Source: Arabidopsis thaliana
Taxonomy: Eukaryota > Streptophyta > Magnoliopsida > Brassicales > Brassicaceae
Direction: 5' to 3'
Length of the DNA: 64,000 nt
NCBI RefSeq assembly: GCF_000001735.4
Contig: NC_003076.8
Location: 16,433,835-16,497,834, forward strand
Positions 48,107 through 58,715 of this stretch are shown piece after piece. The stretch's first letter is position 1. Every line of letters begins with the position of its first letter. The position numbers and the translations under genes are program-made. The notes under the pieces were generated by a model, which was not told the DNA's origin, made no database searches, and was given only the letters and a program-made list of their open reading frames with translations.

Positions 48107-48354
48107 AACGCGTACCACAAACACCGGTGAAAAGAAACCTATATCTTAAGGGTTTGTGACGTGAATATGATGAATCCAATGGAGCATCCTCATAGAGGAT
48201 TTAATCAATCAGCATTGATCACGCCAGTACACTTAGACGTGATGCACCTCATGGATAGAAGGTTGGTCTTATCGCTGCTAGGAGGACTGGTCGTCTCAAA
48301 GTCAAAGGTCAAGTTGTTGCTTCAGCCGCCAAGGTCGACAAGGGTTCTTAAACA
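48107..48354 (+). pseudogene. Degenerate 60S ribosomal protein L8 (uL2) C-terminal fragment
   Basis: Translations in shifting frames match the C-terminus of eukaryotic RPL8/uL2. NAYHKHR (48107-48127) is followed after a one-base loss by VKRN, then MNPMEHPHRG (from 48170), then, in another frame, IDHASTLRRDAPHG, a TAG stop, KVGLIAARRTGRL, VASAAKVDKGS (to 48354). The corresponding functional segment carries the highly conserved NPVEHPHGGGNHQ and RRDAP blocks. At least two frameshifts and one in-frame stop make it non-functional. Only the last quarter of the gene is recognisable; upstream sequence does not match. No poly(A) tract follows, so a processed origin is not shown. Confidence 0.85.
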
Positions 48355-49011
48355 TAAACTCTTTTACTATTTTTTTAAAGGTTTTAACTAGACTATCCAT
48401 AGTAGCTCAAGAAAGAGAGATAGAAACATGGAACTTTTGCAAATTGTAGTCCCAAATATCTTTTATTTTAATATTTGTCTTTTATCCAAAATATGAATTT
48501 GTAATTCTCTGTTAGGAAATTGATTTGCAGTCATATAATTTACATGAATTTTTTAATTATATGTTACGAAATATACATTTTTTCTGTATGTGTTGCACAC
48601 AATTTTTTTAAAAATATATGAATACTTTAATTTTGTTGATATATAAGCGATGTTATGAATCACCAGGAATAAATATAATTGGATACAACATTTAGACATA
48701 TTGTAATAATTCATTTAGAAACAAAATCGAATCCCAGACTGACTGTAAGAAAATAAACATTTGATCAACTATTAAACTAAATGATTTTCATAATCATTAC
48801 ATAGATTTAAAACAGTAAAGAGTTACAAATATTTGGTGATAAATTGGTAACAAATAGTCTATTCATTTGTGTTAATGTTATTGTTGTAACATAATTAAAA
48901 CCGCATATTACATGTTATTAAAAATAACAAATATACTTTTAATAGATAGTGATATTTAAAAATAAGAAAGAAATCTAGAGTAGTTACAGTAGGGCCTTTT
49001 TTATATATTCT

Positions 49012-49057
49012 AATCCTAATTTACTTTTTTTTTTGTCAAACAATCCTAATTTACTTT
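49012..49057. repeat. Poly(T) scar flanked by exact 16-bp direct repeats
   Basis: AATCCTAATTTACTTT lies at 49012-49027 and, unchanged, at 49042-49057. Only a T run followed by GTCAAAC separates them. Read on minus, the insert is GTTTGAC plus poly(A), the expected end of a retroposon reduced to seven bases. Confidence 0.75.
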
Positions 49058-50210
49058 ATTAAACTAAATGATAAAGTTTAAGAAAAGGTGCAAAAATAAT
49101 AATTAAAATATTAAAAATAAAATAAAGAAGAAAATATAATTCTTGTGATTTGTGTTAACCTTTCTTTTATTTGTTTGCCAACAATGATTGTAAATTCTAA
49201 TTAATAAAAAGGAGGCTATGAGGAATATAACCACTTTTGAAAATCTGTTTTTTTCCTCTATAATGAATGATGAGTTAGACTTTTATTAAACAAAGTTGAA
49301 ATCGCCGACAAAAAACAAACAAAACGTTAAATCTTTCATCAGTTGAGTTAATGTGATATGGAAATTTTTCAAATAGTTTAATGGTCTAAAATGATATTTT
49401 AATTATTATATATATCGTCTATAATTCATAATATAGACATAAATCAAATTGAAATCTACATTACGACATAGCTACAACACTAACATTTTTTTATCCAACA
49501 CTTAAAATTTATTGGAAACGTATATATTTTGTTTTTATTTAATGTAATAATATTTTGTCTTCTTTCACATTTTAAGCAGGTTATATATTGACTATAAATG
49601 TTTCACAGATAGATGCATGTTGATACATTTTTCCTTGTATACAAAATACACATTACAGTTAAATAAATTTATTTATTTCTGGCTTACAATTAGAGATATT
49701 ACTGTGAAGTGTGAACATGCATTAGATGGGAAAGAAATATAAAACAATTTCATTACATAAAATTGGGATCTATTACTAATTAAATGTGGAATAATCTTAA
49801 TTTTAGTCAAAGTTATAGGGACACATATTTAAATAAAAGTGATATCTTTCTTTTCTAAAAGACAAAATTGAAAAGCAAAATGTCTTCTTCTCCGTTTAGA
49901 ATAGAACAACAACAAAAAAAAAACTGTCTTTGAATCCAAGTCTCTCTCTTTTGTCACCATCTCTGTTACTTACTAAGAAACTTCTTTTTCTTTAATGGTT
50001 TTTTTGCTAAATACCCGTAATATTATTAATTAAAGCATTTTCCTTTTTCTGCTAAATCTTGCTTTGCTCTTTAAGCTCTTGTCATTGTTGTTAATTGTCT
50101 CCTGGAGGCTGGAGGCTGGAGATTATTTGGTCTTTTGTGATGACTATAATGTGAGAAATTCTGGGTTTTGCTAGAATTTGAAGAAATCTTTGAGCAAGGA
50201 GGAAAAAAGA

Positions 50211-53200
50211 ATGAGACTTTACTTATCTTCAACGATGCAGCTTTCTCTTATGAGTCTTGTTCTAGGGTTCCTCTTTGTTTCCTGTGACGCGTTTGCCTCT
50301 AAAGAAGGTATTTTGATTTCTCCATTTTCTCCAATTTTTGGATGCTGAGAAAGTTTAGTCTTTTTAGCCTCTGTCTGTTAACACTTGCTCATTGAGTTGA
50401 TCTAGAAAGTTAGAAACTTTAGTTTTGTTACTGATCATTTAGAAGTATTTGATGTTTTGCTGTTTTGTATTCAGTTGAAGCAGTTAGAAGATTCAAGGAA
50501 GCCATTTATAAGGACCCATTGCTAGTTATGTCTAATTGGAATGTCCCCAATTTGAGTCCTTGTGATTGGAATGGCATTAAATGTTCTCCATCTAAGGATC
50601 ACATTATCAAGATGTAGGAAACTTTGATCTCTTTCTATCAGTAAAATCAGTTATGTTTAGTATGATGATGATTTGGTATCTGTTTCATGCTGTGAAACTT
50701 GCAGAAATATATCGGGGACATCGATGAGAGGGTTTCTTGTGCCAGAACTTGGTCAAATAACCTACTTGCAAGAACTGTATGGTTTTGATTCATATTGACA
50801 ATACCTGAAGATATAAGTTTGATGATTGGTACTGTTTGTAAATGTTTAGATGACTTTGTTTTTTCTGTGTTGAATGCTTCTTTAGGATCCTGCGTGGGAA
50901 CATTCTAATGGGGACAATACCAAAGGAGATAGGAAAGTTAAAGAAACTCAAGATCTTAGACCTGGGAAACAATCATTTGACAGGACCGATTCCAGCAGAG
51001 ATCGGGAAATTGTCAAGGATTAAGACAATGTAAGAAAATCTTTAAGAGAATGTCATCTATCCGATAATGTGCTGAGATAACCATTTTGTGTCTCTTTAAC
51101 ACCACAGAAACCTTCAGTCCAATGGTTTAATAGGAAAGTTACCTCCAGAGATTGGAAACTTGAAGCACCTTAAAGAACTTCTTATTGGCAGGAATAGGCT
51201 TCGAGGAAGTATTCCTATTGCCGCGAAAACATCAAAAAAGTGAGTTTAGCTAATAGTCCAAGGTAGCATAAGATGGAAACTTAATGTTTATGATTGAAAT
51301 GTTAATGTATCTTCTTTTTGTGTTGGTCAGGTATGCTTCAAATCCAAGTGCAAACATCAGTGGTTTGTGCAAGTCTTCTCTATTTAAAGTGGCAGATTTC
51401 TCTTACAACTTTTTCGAGGGAAGAGTTCCGAGTTGCTTGGATTACCTCCCAATGTATTTCTTATAAGACCCTTTTTCTAGCTTTCCTTTATTTTTCTCAT
51501 TTGATAATATCTCTCTGTATCATTGAACATCATTGTAGAACGAGCTTTCAAGGAAACTGCATGAAAACCATGGATGTTAAGCAGAGACCTCTTTCAGAAT
51601 GTGGTTTGTAGAATATGAGTTTCACTTTCTTGATGCTGATAATCGTTTCTTTATCTTGTTTTTCATTTTGAAATTGTTTCAATTGGTTAGCTCGCTTAGC
51701 TGTAACCGTGGCCAAGAAGAAGCATCGAGCATCGAGACAAACATGGCTTCGGAATTTTGAGATAGTCACGGGATCATCAGTTGGCTTGCTCTTTCTAGTC
51801 GTAATGTTCTCTGCATGTAGCTTGTGCAAAATAAAGCGCTCTCTCATCGTTCCCTGGAAGAAATCTGCAAGTGAAAAGGAGAAGTTCACGGTCTACGTTG
51901 GTTAGAAACTCTTAAAAATTCTAAGATTTCAATACAAATAACTGAAAGAGCTTCCAGAGATGAAAAAATTACTGATAAACTGTTTTTCTACAGATTCTGA
52001 AATGCTGAAGGATGTTTCAAGATATACAAGACAAGAGCTAGAAGTAGCATGTGAAGACTTCAGCAACATCATTGATTCTAGTGCAGAGAGTCAGATTTAC
52101 AAAGGAACGATCAAAGGCGGGACTGAGATCGCGGTTATCTCTCTCTGCGTTAAAGAAGAAAATTGGACTGGATATCTTGAGCTTAATTTCCAGAGAGAGG
52201 TTCTTCTTCTTATGGTTGTTTATCACCAAGTCACTTGCAAGAAAACATCAGTATTAAACTTGATTTTATTAATATTCATTGTTTCAGGTTGCGGCTTTGG
52301 CTAGATTAAACCATGAGAATGCGGGGAAATTACTGGGATACTGTAAAGAGAGTACACCGTTCACAAGAATGCTTGTGTTTGAGTATGCATCAAACGGGAC
52401 ACTATACGACCATCTCCACTGTAATATATAATCAAACTTCTTCAGAGCTCTTTCTTTGGTAGGACTGATAATGATACCAAATGATGATAAAAATTTGATG
52501 CAGATGCGGACGGGAGTTTAGTATCGTGGGCAAAACGCATGAAAATTGTTATAGGCATCGCACGTGGTCTCAAGTACCTTCATACTGAACTCCATCCTCC
52601 ATTTACAGTCTCTGAGTTGAGCTCAACTGCAGTGTATCTCACTGAAGATTTTACTCCCAAAGTAAATTTGATCCTCTTTTTTCTATGCGGTTAGCTAAGC
52701 TTTGCTACTATCTCTATACTCTTATTTTGATCCTCTTATTTCTATGCAGCTGGTTGATTTCGAATGCTGGAAGATTATTCAGGTGAGATCAGAGAAGAAC
52801 CTGAAGAATATCTGTAATGAAGGAGCAATATGTGTACTTCCCAATGCAATGGAACACCGAGATATGGATTTACAAGGGAATATCTACTCATTTGGCATAC
52901 TTTTGCTGGAAATTGTAAGCGGAAGACCTTCTTATTGCCAAGACAGAGGTTGCTTGGTTGAATGGGTAAGAATAGCTTTTCTCTATAAGCTTAAAGCTGA
53001 GTACTTATAATAAGTCTCTCTCTCTCTCTTAGCGGTTTACGTGTTTTCATGCGTTTGATGCTGAGGATTTGATTCAAACTCCTAAATATTGCAGGTAAGG
53101 GAGAAAAACCTTGGTGCACCAGATGTGATGGCTAGCTTGGTGGATCCTGAGCTCAAGCATTTCAAGCAAAAAGAACTTGAGGCAGTATGTGAAGTGGCAA

Positions 53201-53394
53201 GCCAATGTCTGAACTTGGACCAGAATGAAAAAGACAAGGATAAGCTTTCTTGTTCGATTCAAGCGCTTTGTGAGACACTAGAGAGTAGAATCACTGTGTC
53301 CATTTCTGCAGAATTCAAATCGTCTTCTCTGGCGTGGGCCGAGCTAGCGCTGGCCTCGCCTTCTAACGAAGACGACGATGATAGGAGTAAATAA
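50211..53394 (+). CDS. LRR receptor-like pseudokinase
   Basis: Thirteen exons (50211-50307, 50475-50613, 50705-50776, 50886-51029, 51108-51239, 51331-51453, 51539-51603, 51691-51900, 51994-52199, 52288-52420, 52504-52661, 52750-52965, 53095-53394) encode 664 residues. A signal peptide (1-27) is followed by an LRRNT-type segment (SNWNVPNLSPCDWNGIKC) and about five LRRs on 72-base-multiple exons, an extracellular stalk, one TM (about 284-303), then a kinase-like domain (about 330-600). Catalytic motifs are missing. There is no glycine loop (SAESQIYKGTIKGG), the VAIK lysine is absent (IAVISLCV), no HRDxxxxN loop exists, and DFG reads DFE. So it is very likely a pseudokinase acting by binding. 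Fold landmarks remain (LVFEYASNGTLYDHLH, GNIYSFGILLLEIVSGR). Probably At5g41180; resembles the At1g63430 type. The ligand is unknown. Confidence 0.92.
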
Positions 53395-53793
53395 AATTGG
53401 CTTTGTTGTTATGACATTGACATACACTTGTTCGAACATTTTTGCTTCAATTTTGCATTCGGTTTTGATAGCACCGACCATGCCTTGGATAAGTTATCAG
53501 GTAGGTTGTTACGGTCGGTCTATTGTTAATACCAATAAACTGGAGGTGTAATCTTGTATACCAAGTTCTTGACGAATGAAATTGTGTTGAGCCAAAAAAG
53601 AAAAAAATGACAGGTAGCTTGAAACTAGAGGAATACATCTGTGAACCGAATAAAAAGTTATAAACTCTCACCTTTTCAAACTAGTTTTGGACTTCAAACA
53701 ACAATCAGAAAGAAAAAGTAAAAGTACAAAAAAGAGACAAAATCGTTGGCATCTGAAGTACAGGAGATGTTTGTTGTGTAGGAGAAACAAAGA
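53395..53793. other. Intergenic region between convergent 3' ends
   Basis: The 3' flanks of the LRR pseudokinase gene (plus) and NOB1 (minus). The minus frame at 53447-53671 has no motifs. No gene seen. Confidence 0.5.
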
Positions 53794-56178
53794 TCAGTGC
53801 ATAGAACGAGAGTAATGGTTGTCATTAGGGTTTCTTTTCTGGCTGAAAACCGACATAGCTTTTCTCACAGGAGGCTGCAATGGCGCCTTTCTATCACTAT
53901 GATGGTTCAAGAACACATCATCTGATACGAAGTACTCATCACCCTGCAAACAACAGCATAATTTACCTTAAGATTTCAATCAAAGTTACAGATTTGAGTT
54001 TGAGATAGAAGACACGAAGAGACTAACCGGTTTGCTTGCTTTCTTCTTGGTCCTAGGGTGGAGAAGCTTTTGAGGGAGTTGATCTTCCCGTAGAATCAGA
54101 TTCTTGGTGATTGCCTCTCTTCCTCCTTTAGGCATTGGTATCGAATACTGCACAGAAAGAAAAGACACATGTATCAGGAGAAGTTTTTATCTGTGTATTA
54201 GGTTGCAGATTTTAAAGGAAACAAGGGTTTAAGTTTAAAGGCAGTAACAAATGACAAATTGATCATATACATGCCGGAAAACATGGTGGTTCTGTTCTCA
54301 TGCTATTTCAAATAAAGAATACAAGATTCTTCACTAATACAGGAATTTTTGGTGTTTTGGTTAGCTTCTGCTTATAACAAGTTACTTACTTGGGTCCCTC
54401 GAAGTGTAATTCGTGGTTTACATGCAGCTATGATGGCGCCATTCGCGCCTATTGTAACCGCTACCTTGCGTAGAGTGCCACCATTCCCACATTTGGGACA
54501 GAAGATTCTTCCAATTTCAGGAGTTACTGTGTAGCAAGCATGGCATTTTAAGATCCACCTGAAGATGTCAATGCAATAAAGTGTAAGAATTGTATCTTTT
54601 TCAGTTAATGACCCTTGCTAAAGAAAAGTGTCTGACATTTGAACAAAAAAAAGGAAGATCTGATCAATTTAGAGTACCTATGCAGTTGGCGAATTTGCAT
54701 TCCGCCGGGTGCAAGCAATCGCAAACCCATTTGAAGAATAACATTCTGCATTGCATAGTCACCAGTTATACAAGCTACACTGGACTCAGATAAAGCTCTC
54801 AATGACCAACTCTGCTCGCTGCTACCATCATCTCCAATCGATGATGCCTCGAAGGTATCCTCAGCCTCACTAGCAATCTCCAAGTTCTCTAGCGCTTGAT
54901 TTGCAACATCGATCCCCTCAGCTTCGACTTCAATATCATGATCAATATCATCCTCACCATTGATCAAAGTTGCTTCAGCATTCGTCTCTTCAGTCTCTTC
55001 TTGGAGAGCCCTTAATGACTCTTCCTCCAACCTCATATCTTTAAGGATGGAAGATATATCCTCACCATTCTTTCCACTATCTTTTGCGTGGGTTTCATTG
55101 GCCTCTTTAGTGTGTCGAGCTTTGTCAGCTTCTTGATCTTTCTGAATTTCTTGTTCAGCCAAAGCATTGTAATGTTCCCACCTTGCCTTTCTTCTAAGAT
55201 ACTTTGAGTGAGTACTTCTACTGACTGCGGGTCTCCAATCACTAGCATCATCATCATCATCATATTGCCCCTGGGATGCATCAACTCCCTCCACTACCAT
55301 CTTACCCTCAAGCTTAATCTCTGTTTTCTTGGGCGGGTATCGCCTATGCTTCTTCCCACCTTCCTGCACATCCTCTTCATGATTCTCAGTATGAGAGACA
55401 ACAGAACCAACCTCAGAAACATTGTCTGAAGCAATAATATTCATGTTAAGGTCTTTCAATGGAAGGATTTTGGAGTTAGCGTTGGATTTTTCCTCAGTCT
55501 CGTTTTCAAGTGCCTCCCACTCCTCCAAGTTAGCCACATTGGAGCCCCAACCAGGTAAATCCTTCTCAGGTAATCTCTTAACTCTAACAGTTTGAATCGG
55601 TGGAGGAACATCTCTAAGATTTTTGGTGCCATAAACCTGAGCCTCAAGCGTGTATGACAAAGCAATCAACTTCAGATCAACATCAGACAGAGATTGCAAA
55701 TCACCAGTAGCTCTTGCAAATTTGATAACTGCAGAACCAAAAACAATCAATCTCAGAGATACAATACAATCTTTTCTCCAACACAAGAATATACAAATAC
55801 CTACTTAGGTACAAATTTCACAATCACAAGAATAAGAATCACAAAACTAATAAGTGTACCTTTACTTAGAGATTCAGGAGAAGGTTCCATGGTATCAATA
55901 GTGAAAGGGATGAAAGCGAGACGACGGCGAGAAGCAGGGTCACGAATCTCAGAGAGAACCTCAGGGACAGTTACGAATTTGTCGGCGAAGTTTGTTAAGC
56001 TCTGACGTCCTTCAATGATGGCGTTGGCGTCAACAACCGCAATAGATATTCCTTTTGTGGATTTGCAGTTTCCGACCATCCCGAGAATCGCTGCCGGAGC
56101 TCCGTCGTTAACCGGAGGCTTTGAAGGTGGATCTTTCTTCACAATTGAGCTCCACATCGAGGTTGGTTTCGGATCCAT
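53794..56178 (-). CDS. NOB1: NOB1 pre-18S rRNA endonuclease
   Basis: Five exons in transcript order (55860-56178, 54678-55728, 54390-54558, 54028-54147, 53794-53943) give 602 residues. NOB1 cleaves 20S pre-rRNA at site D to make the 3' end of mature 18S rRNA in late cytoplasmic 40S particles. The N-terminal PIN domain starts at SIAVVDANAII with catalytic D50 and continues through FVTVPEVLSEIRD. A long acidic, low-complexity insert (about residues 190-390) interrupts it, longer than in yeast. The C-terminus resumes with SSVACITGDYAMQNVILQMGLRL, the end of the PIN fold, then a zinc ribbon (C462, C465, C477, C480), the Nob1 zinc-finger block and a basic tail. A Met eight codons upstream is in frame, but MDPKP is more family-like. 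Matches At5g41190. Site II boxes upstream fit ribosome-biogenesis control. Confidence 0.95.
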
Positions 56179-56709
56179 GGTTTTCGTTATTTGCCGCTTC
56201 AAATGTGGGTGGGTTTAACGAAGAGACTGAGAGATGGAGAGAAGAAGAAGAGTGTAAACAAAAACCTAGGTCAGATCCGAGACGACGTCGCTTTTTGTCC
56301 ATAATTTTAAATGGGCCTCACAAGGCCCAAATAATTGCGTAGATGTATAAAATACTATCTGATTAGAGCTAGAATTTGAAGACTAGTATTAACCAAACCA
56401 AACTAGATCATATCAAGGGTTAATGATATCAAATTATAGTTGTGTTTCCTTTTTATCAACCCTTAACGGCTCTAGAACGTAAAATCTATGGAAATCGAAT
56501 CTATGCAAATATATGGAAATCGAAACGAATCTATCTATGCACACATCTTTACGCGTTTTTTTATCACCGATCATCTATAAATATATCTAATTCTTTCTAA
56601 CTATTTCATAGTTCATCATCTTTTTCACAAAGCCAAAGTTTGTCTTCGTGCTTTCTCTTAACTTTGAGCGTGAAAAAACACAGAGTTTGTCTTTGCAATC
56701 AACAAGAAG
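56179..56709. promoter_or_regulatory. Bidirectional spacer, NOB1 / AGL75, with inverted site II boxes
   Basis: 531 bp between divergent start codons. TGGGCC (56312-56317) and GGCCCA (56324-56329) form an inverted pair about 135-150 bp upstream of the NOB1 start. These are TCP-binding site II elements typical of ribosomal protein and ribosome-biogenesis genes, as NOB1 is. The AGL75 side is AT-rich with a TATAAATATA word near 56576. Confidence 0.6.
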
Positions 56710-57702
56710 ATGACTATGCGATCATCTTCACCTTCGTCCTCTTCTTCTTATTCACTCGCTTTCACAAGTTTGAGCAATAGGCTTGAGACCATCTTCAAGA
56801 AAGCTTCAGAGCTTTGCACTCTTTGTGATATCGAAGCCTGCGTTATCTATTACGGACCAGACGGAGAACTTAAGACATGGCCTAAGGAGAAAGAGAAAGT
56901 GAGAGACATTGCTCTTAGGTATAGTCTATTGAACGAAGCATTGAGACGCAAGAAAAGCGTTAATCTTCATGGGTTCCTGAACAAGAAGAAGAACAAGGGT
57001 TTGAAGAATCCGAACAAGAAGATGAAGACGAGTCTTAAGAACGTGAATATTTTAAAGTATCCACTCGCTGATCATTACCCTCCCGACCAAGTTTCTCCAC
57101 TGATTCAGTCCTTGGAACTCCATGTCTCTAAATTCCAAGAAAGGCTTCGATTTCTTGAGTCGCAGAAACAGAATCAGACAAAACCGGATCATCAGAGTTT
57201 AACACCATCCTCTCTGAATCATTACACCCAATCTTTGAACCCTAGCCAGTTCTCGCTGTTTATGTATAACCATGGAGACAATACTCTGTCTCAGATCCCA
57301 GTCTCTGCATCAAATTTCAATCAGGATTATTTCTCAGCGTTACTTGAAGAATCTGAGTTGAAGAATCAGTTAATGAAGCCGGAGATTTGTGGTTATGATC
57401 AGAATCAGAACATGAGCATGGGTGACATCACAAACAACAAATTTCAAGATCCTTGCGTCTCAAACAAAGAAGCGGTACAAGAATCTGTCAACAACTTTGG
57501 GTTGAATCAATTGATGTACAAGGAGTTTTATGGTTGTGATCAAAACATGTCTATGGGTAACATCAATAGCAACAGCTTTCAAAATCCTTGCGTCTCAAAC
57601 ACACAACATTACTCGGCGGTAGAAGAATCTGTGAAGAACCCCTGGTTGAATCAGTTAATGCAGAATGAACTTTACGGTTACGGTTATGCAGGCTTTTGTT
57701 AA
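56710..57702 (+). CDS. AGL75: Type I (M-beta-like) MADS-domain protein
   Basis: An intronless gene of 330 codons. The MADS region is about residues 1-75 and lacks the usual basic MGRKKI start. It opens with a Ser run (MTMRSSSPSSSSSYSLAF) and becomes recognisable at LSNRLETIFKKASELCTLCDIEACVIYYGPDGE, the core helix and beta strands of the MADS fold. This form is typical of Arabidopsis M-beta proteins, which act in gametophyte and early seed development and pair with other type I MADS proteins. There is no K domain, as expected for type I. The C-terminal 130 residues hold two related Asn/Gln-rich blocks (QNMSMGDITNNKFQDPCVSN and QNMSMGNINSNSFQNPCVSN), a recent internal duplication. Matches At5g41200. 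The DNA site and function of this copy are not known. Confidence 0.93.
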   Translation: MTMRSSSPSSSSSYSLAFTSLSNRLETIFKKASELCTLCDIEACVIYYGPDGELKTWPKEKEKVRDIALRYSLLNEALRRKKSVNLHGFLNKKKNKGLKNPNKKMKTSLKNVNILKYPLADHYPPDQVSPLIQSLELHVSKFQERLRFLESQKQNQTKPDHQSLTPSSLNHYTQSLNPSQFSLFMYNHGDNTLSQIPVSASNFNQDYFSALLEESELKNQLMKPEICGYDQNQNMSMGDITNNKFQDPCVSNKEAVQESVNNFGLNQLMYKEFYGCDQNMSMGNINSNSFQNPCVSNTQHYSAVEESVKNPWLNQLMQNELYGYGYAGFC

Positions 57703-58068
57703 ATTCTTATGATTTATTAAGAACATCTTGAATCAATTTGATGTGTTGTTGTTGATCTGTATTCAGCTATTGTAATAAATTTGAATCATCATCCCTAGAA
57801 ACATTAATTACTAAAAGCCAATTTTATCTATTTCTGATTGCTCTCTATCATAATAAAGCCAAATTTCCAATAGACTCTCAACAGAGCAATAACCGTGGCT
57901 GAGTTCTGATTCCTCCACTTTGTCTTTGTCTTTTCTATTCACAGATATAACATCCTCTCTTTTCAAACCTGTTTCAGTGATTCTCTGTTCTAAGAAATAA
58001 TAATCATCGCATGTTTATTAAACGGAACAACATAAGCATTACAGTTTCAGTAAACATGAGAACAGTGT

Positions 58069-58102
58069 GTGGGGGTGGGGTGGGGGGGGGGGTGGGGGTG
58101 GT
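58069..58102 (+). repeat. G-rich tract with G-quadruplex potential
   Basis: Runs of 5, 4, 11, 5 and 2 G separated by single T bases on the plus strand, in otherwise AT-rich DNA. Four or more runs of at least three G with one-base loops meet the usual G-quadruplex pattern. It lies between two convergent gene ends. Confidence 0.8.
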
Positions 58103-58190
58103 GTTTGGACACTAATGTTTGCAAGCTTAAAGATAAATTGTGCAGGTGACTCTTCACACTACTGTTATTTTTTGTCTTGTGATGATGATT

Positions 58191-58410
58191 CCTTCCCTAC
58201 CATAATGTCTGCACTCTGCAGCAACTTCCCTCTCCTCTTGACCTTTATCTTGTGATAGTCCCTCCCCTTCCATTATGTCAGCTGCAGTTTCCCACCCCTC
58301 TTGGCCTCTATCTCCTGATGGTTCCATAAGTTTCCATACTTCCATTATATTTCCACCTTGCTTTCCTTTGAGTTTTAGCAGTGCAGCTACCCACTTTTCT
58401 CGACCTTTAC
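58191..58410. repeat. Imperfect tandem repeat block
   Basis: Two clear units (58191-58248 and about 58261-58310) and a third, more diverged one (about 58331-58410) share the core order CCTTCC..CATTATGTC..CTGCAG..CTTCCC..CCTCTTG.CCT. It looks like an old minisatellite. Confidence 0.6.
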
Positions 58411-58715
58411 CAGCTAAAAACGATCCTAACAGTCTAAGGCCCAAAGGAAGTAAGCCAGTGAGATGGACAGCACAAACTGCGAGCTGGTTCAACTATAATT
58501 TACATATAAATCTAAACCTTCATGTTGTGATGTTCAAAATGCTCGGGTTCGGTAAAAACCTTTGATAAAGTGATTATTACATATAGTTCAAAAAACAAGT
58601 GATTATTACATTCCTTATTTTTCTTACAATGGAGAATAGGAGATAATCGGCTTTTCTTCAACGAACCAGTGACTGACCCCTGAAACCGGTTTTGCCAAAG
58701 TTTTGTTCTAAGTTC

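Larger units (their letters stand above)
46610..50210. other. Long AT-rich gene-poor region with an RPL8 pseudogene
   Basis: The left end is the PPR gene promoter and the right end the leader of the LRR pseudokinase gene. Apart from the RPL8 remnant (48107-48354) and a poly(T) scar (49012-49057), I see no gene. Confidence 0.5.
57703..58715. other. Intergenic region, AGL75 3' end to GSTT1 3' end
   Basis: Between convergent genes. It contains a long G-tract (58069-58102) and a block of about 50-70-bp imperfect repeats (58191-58410). A minus frame of 112 codons (58154-58492) spans the repeats but has no known motif and probably results from the repeat composition. Confidence 0.5.
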
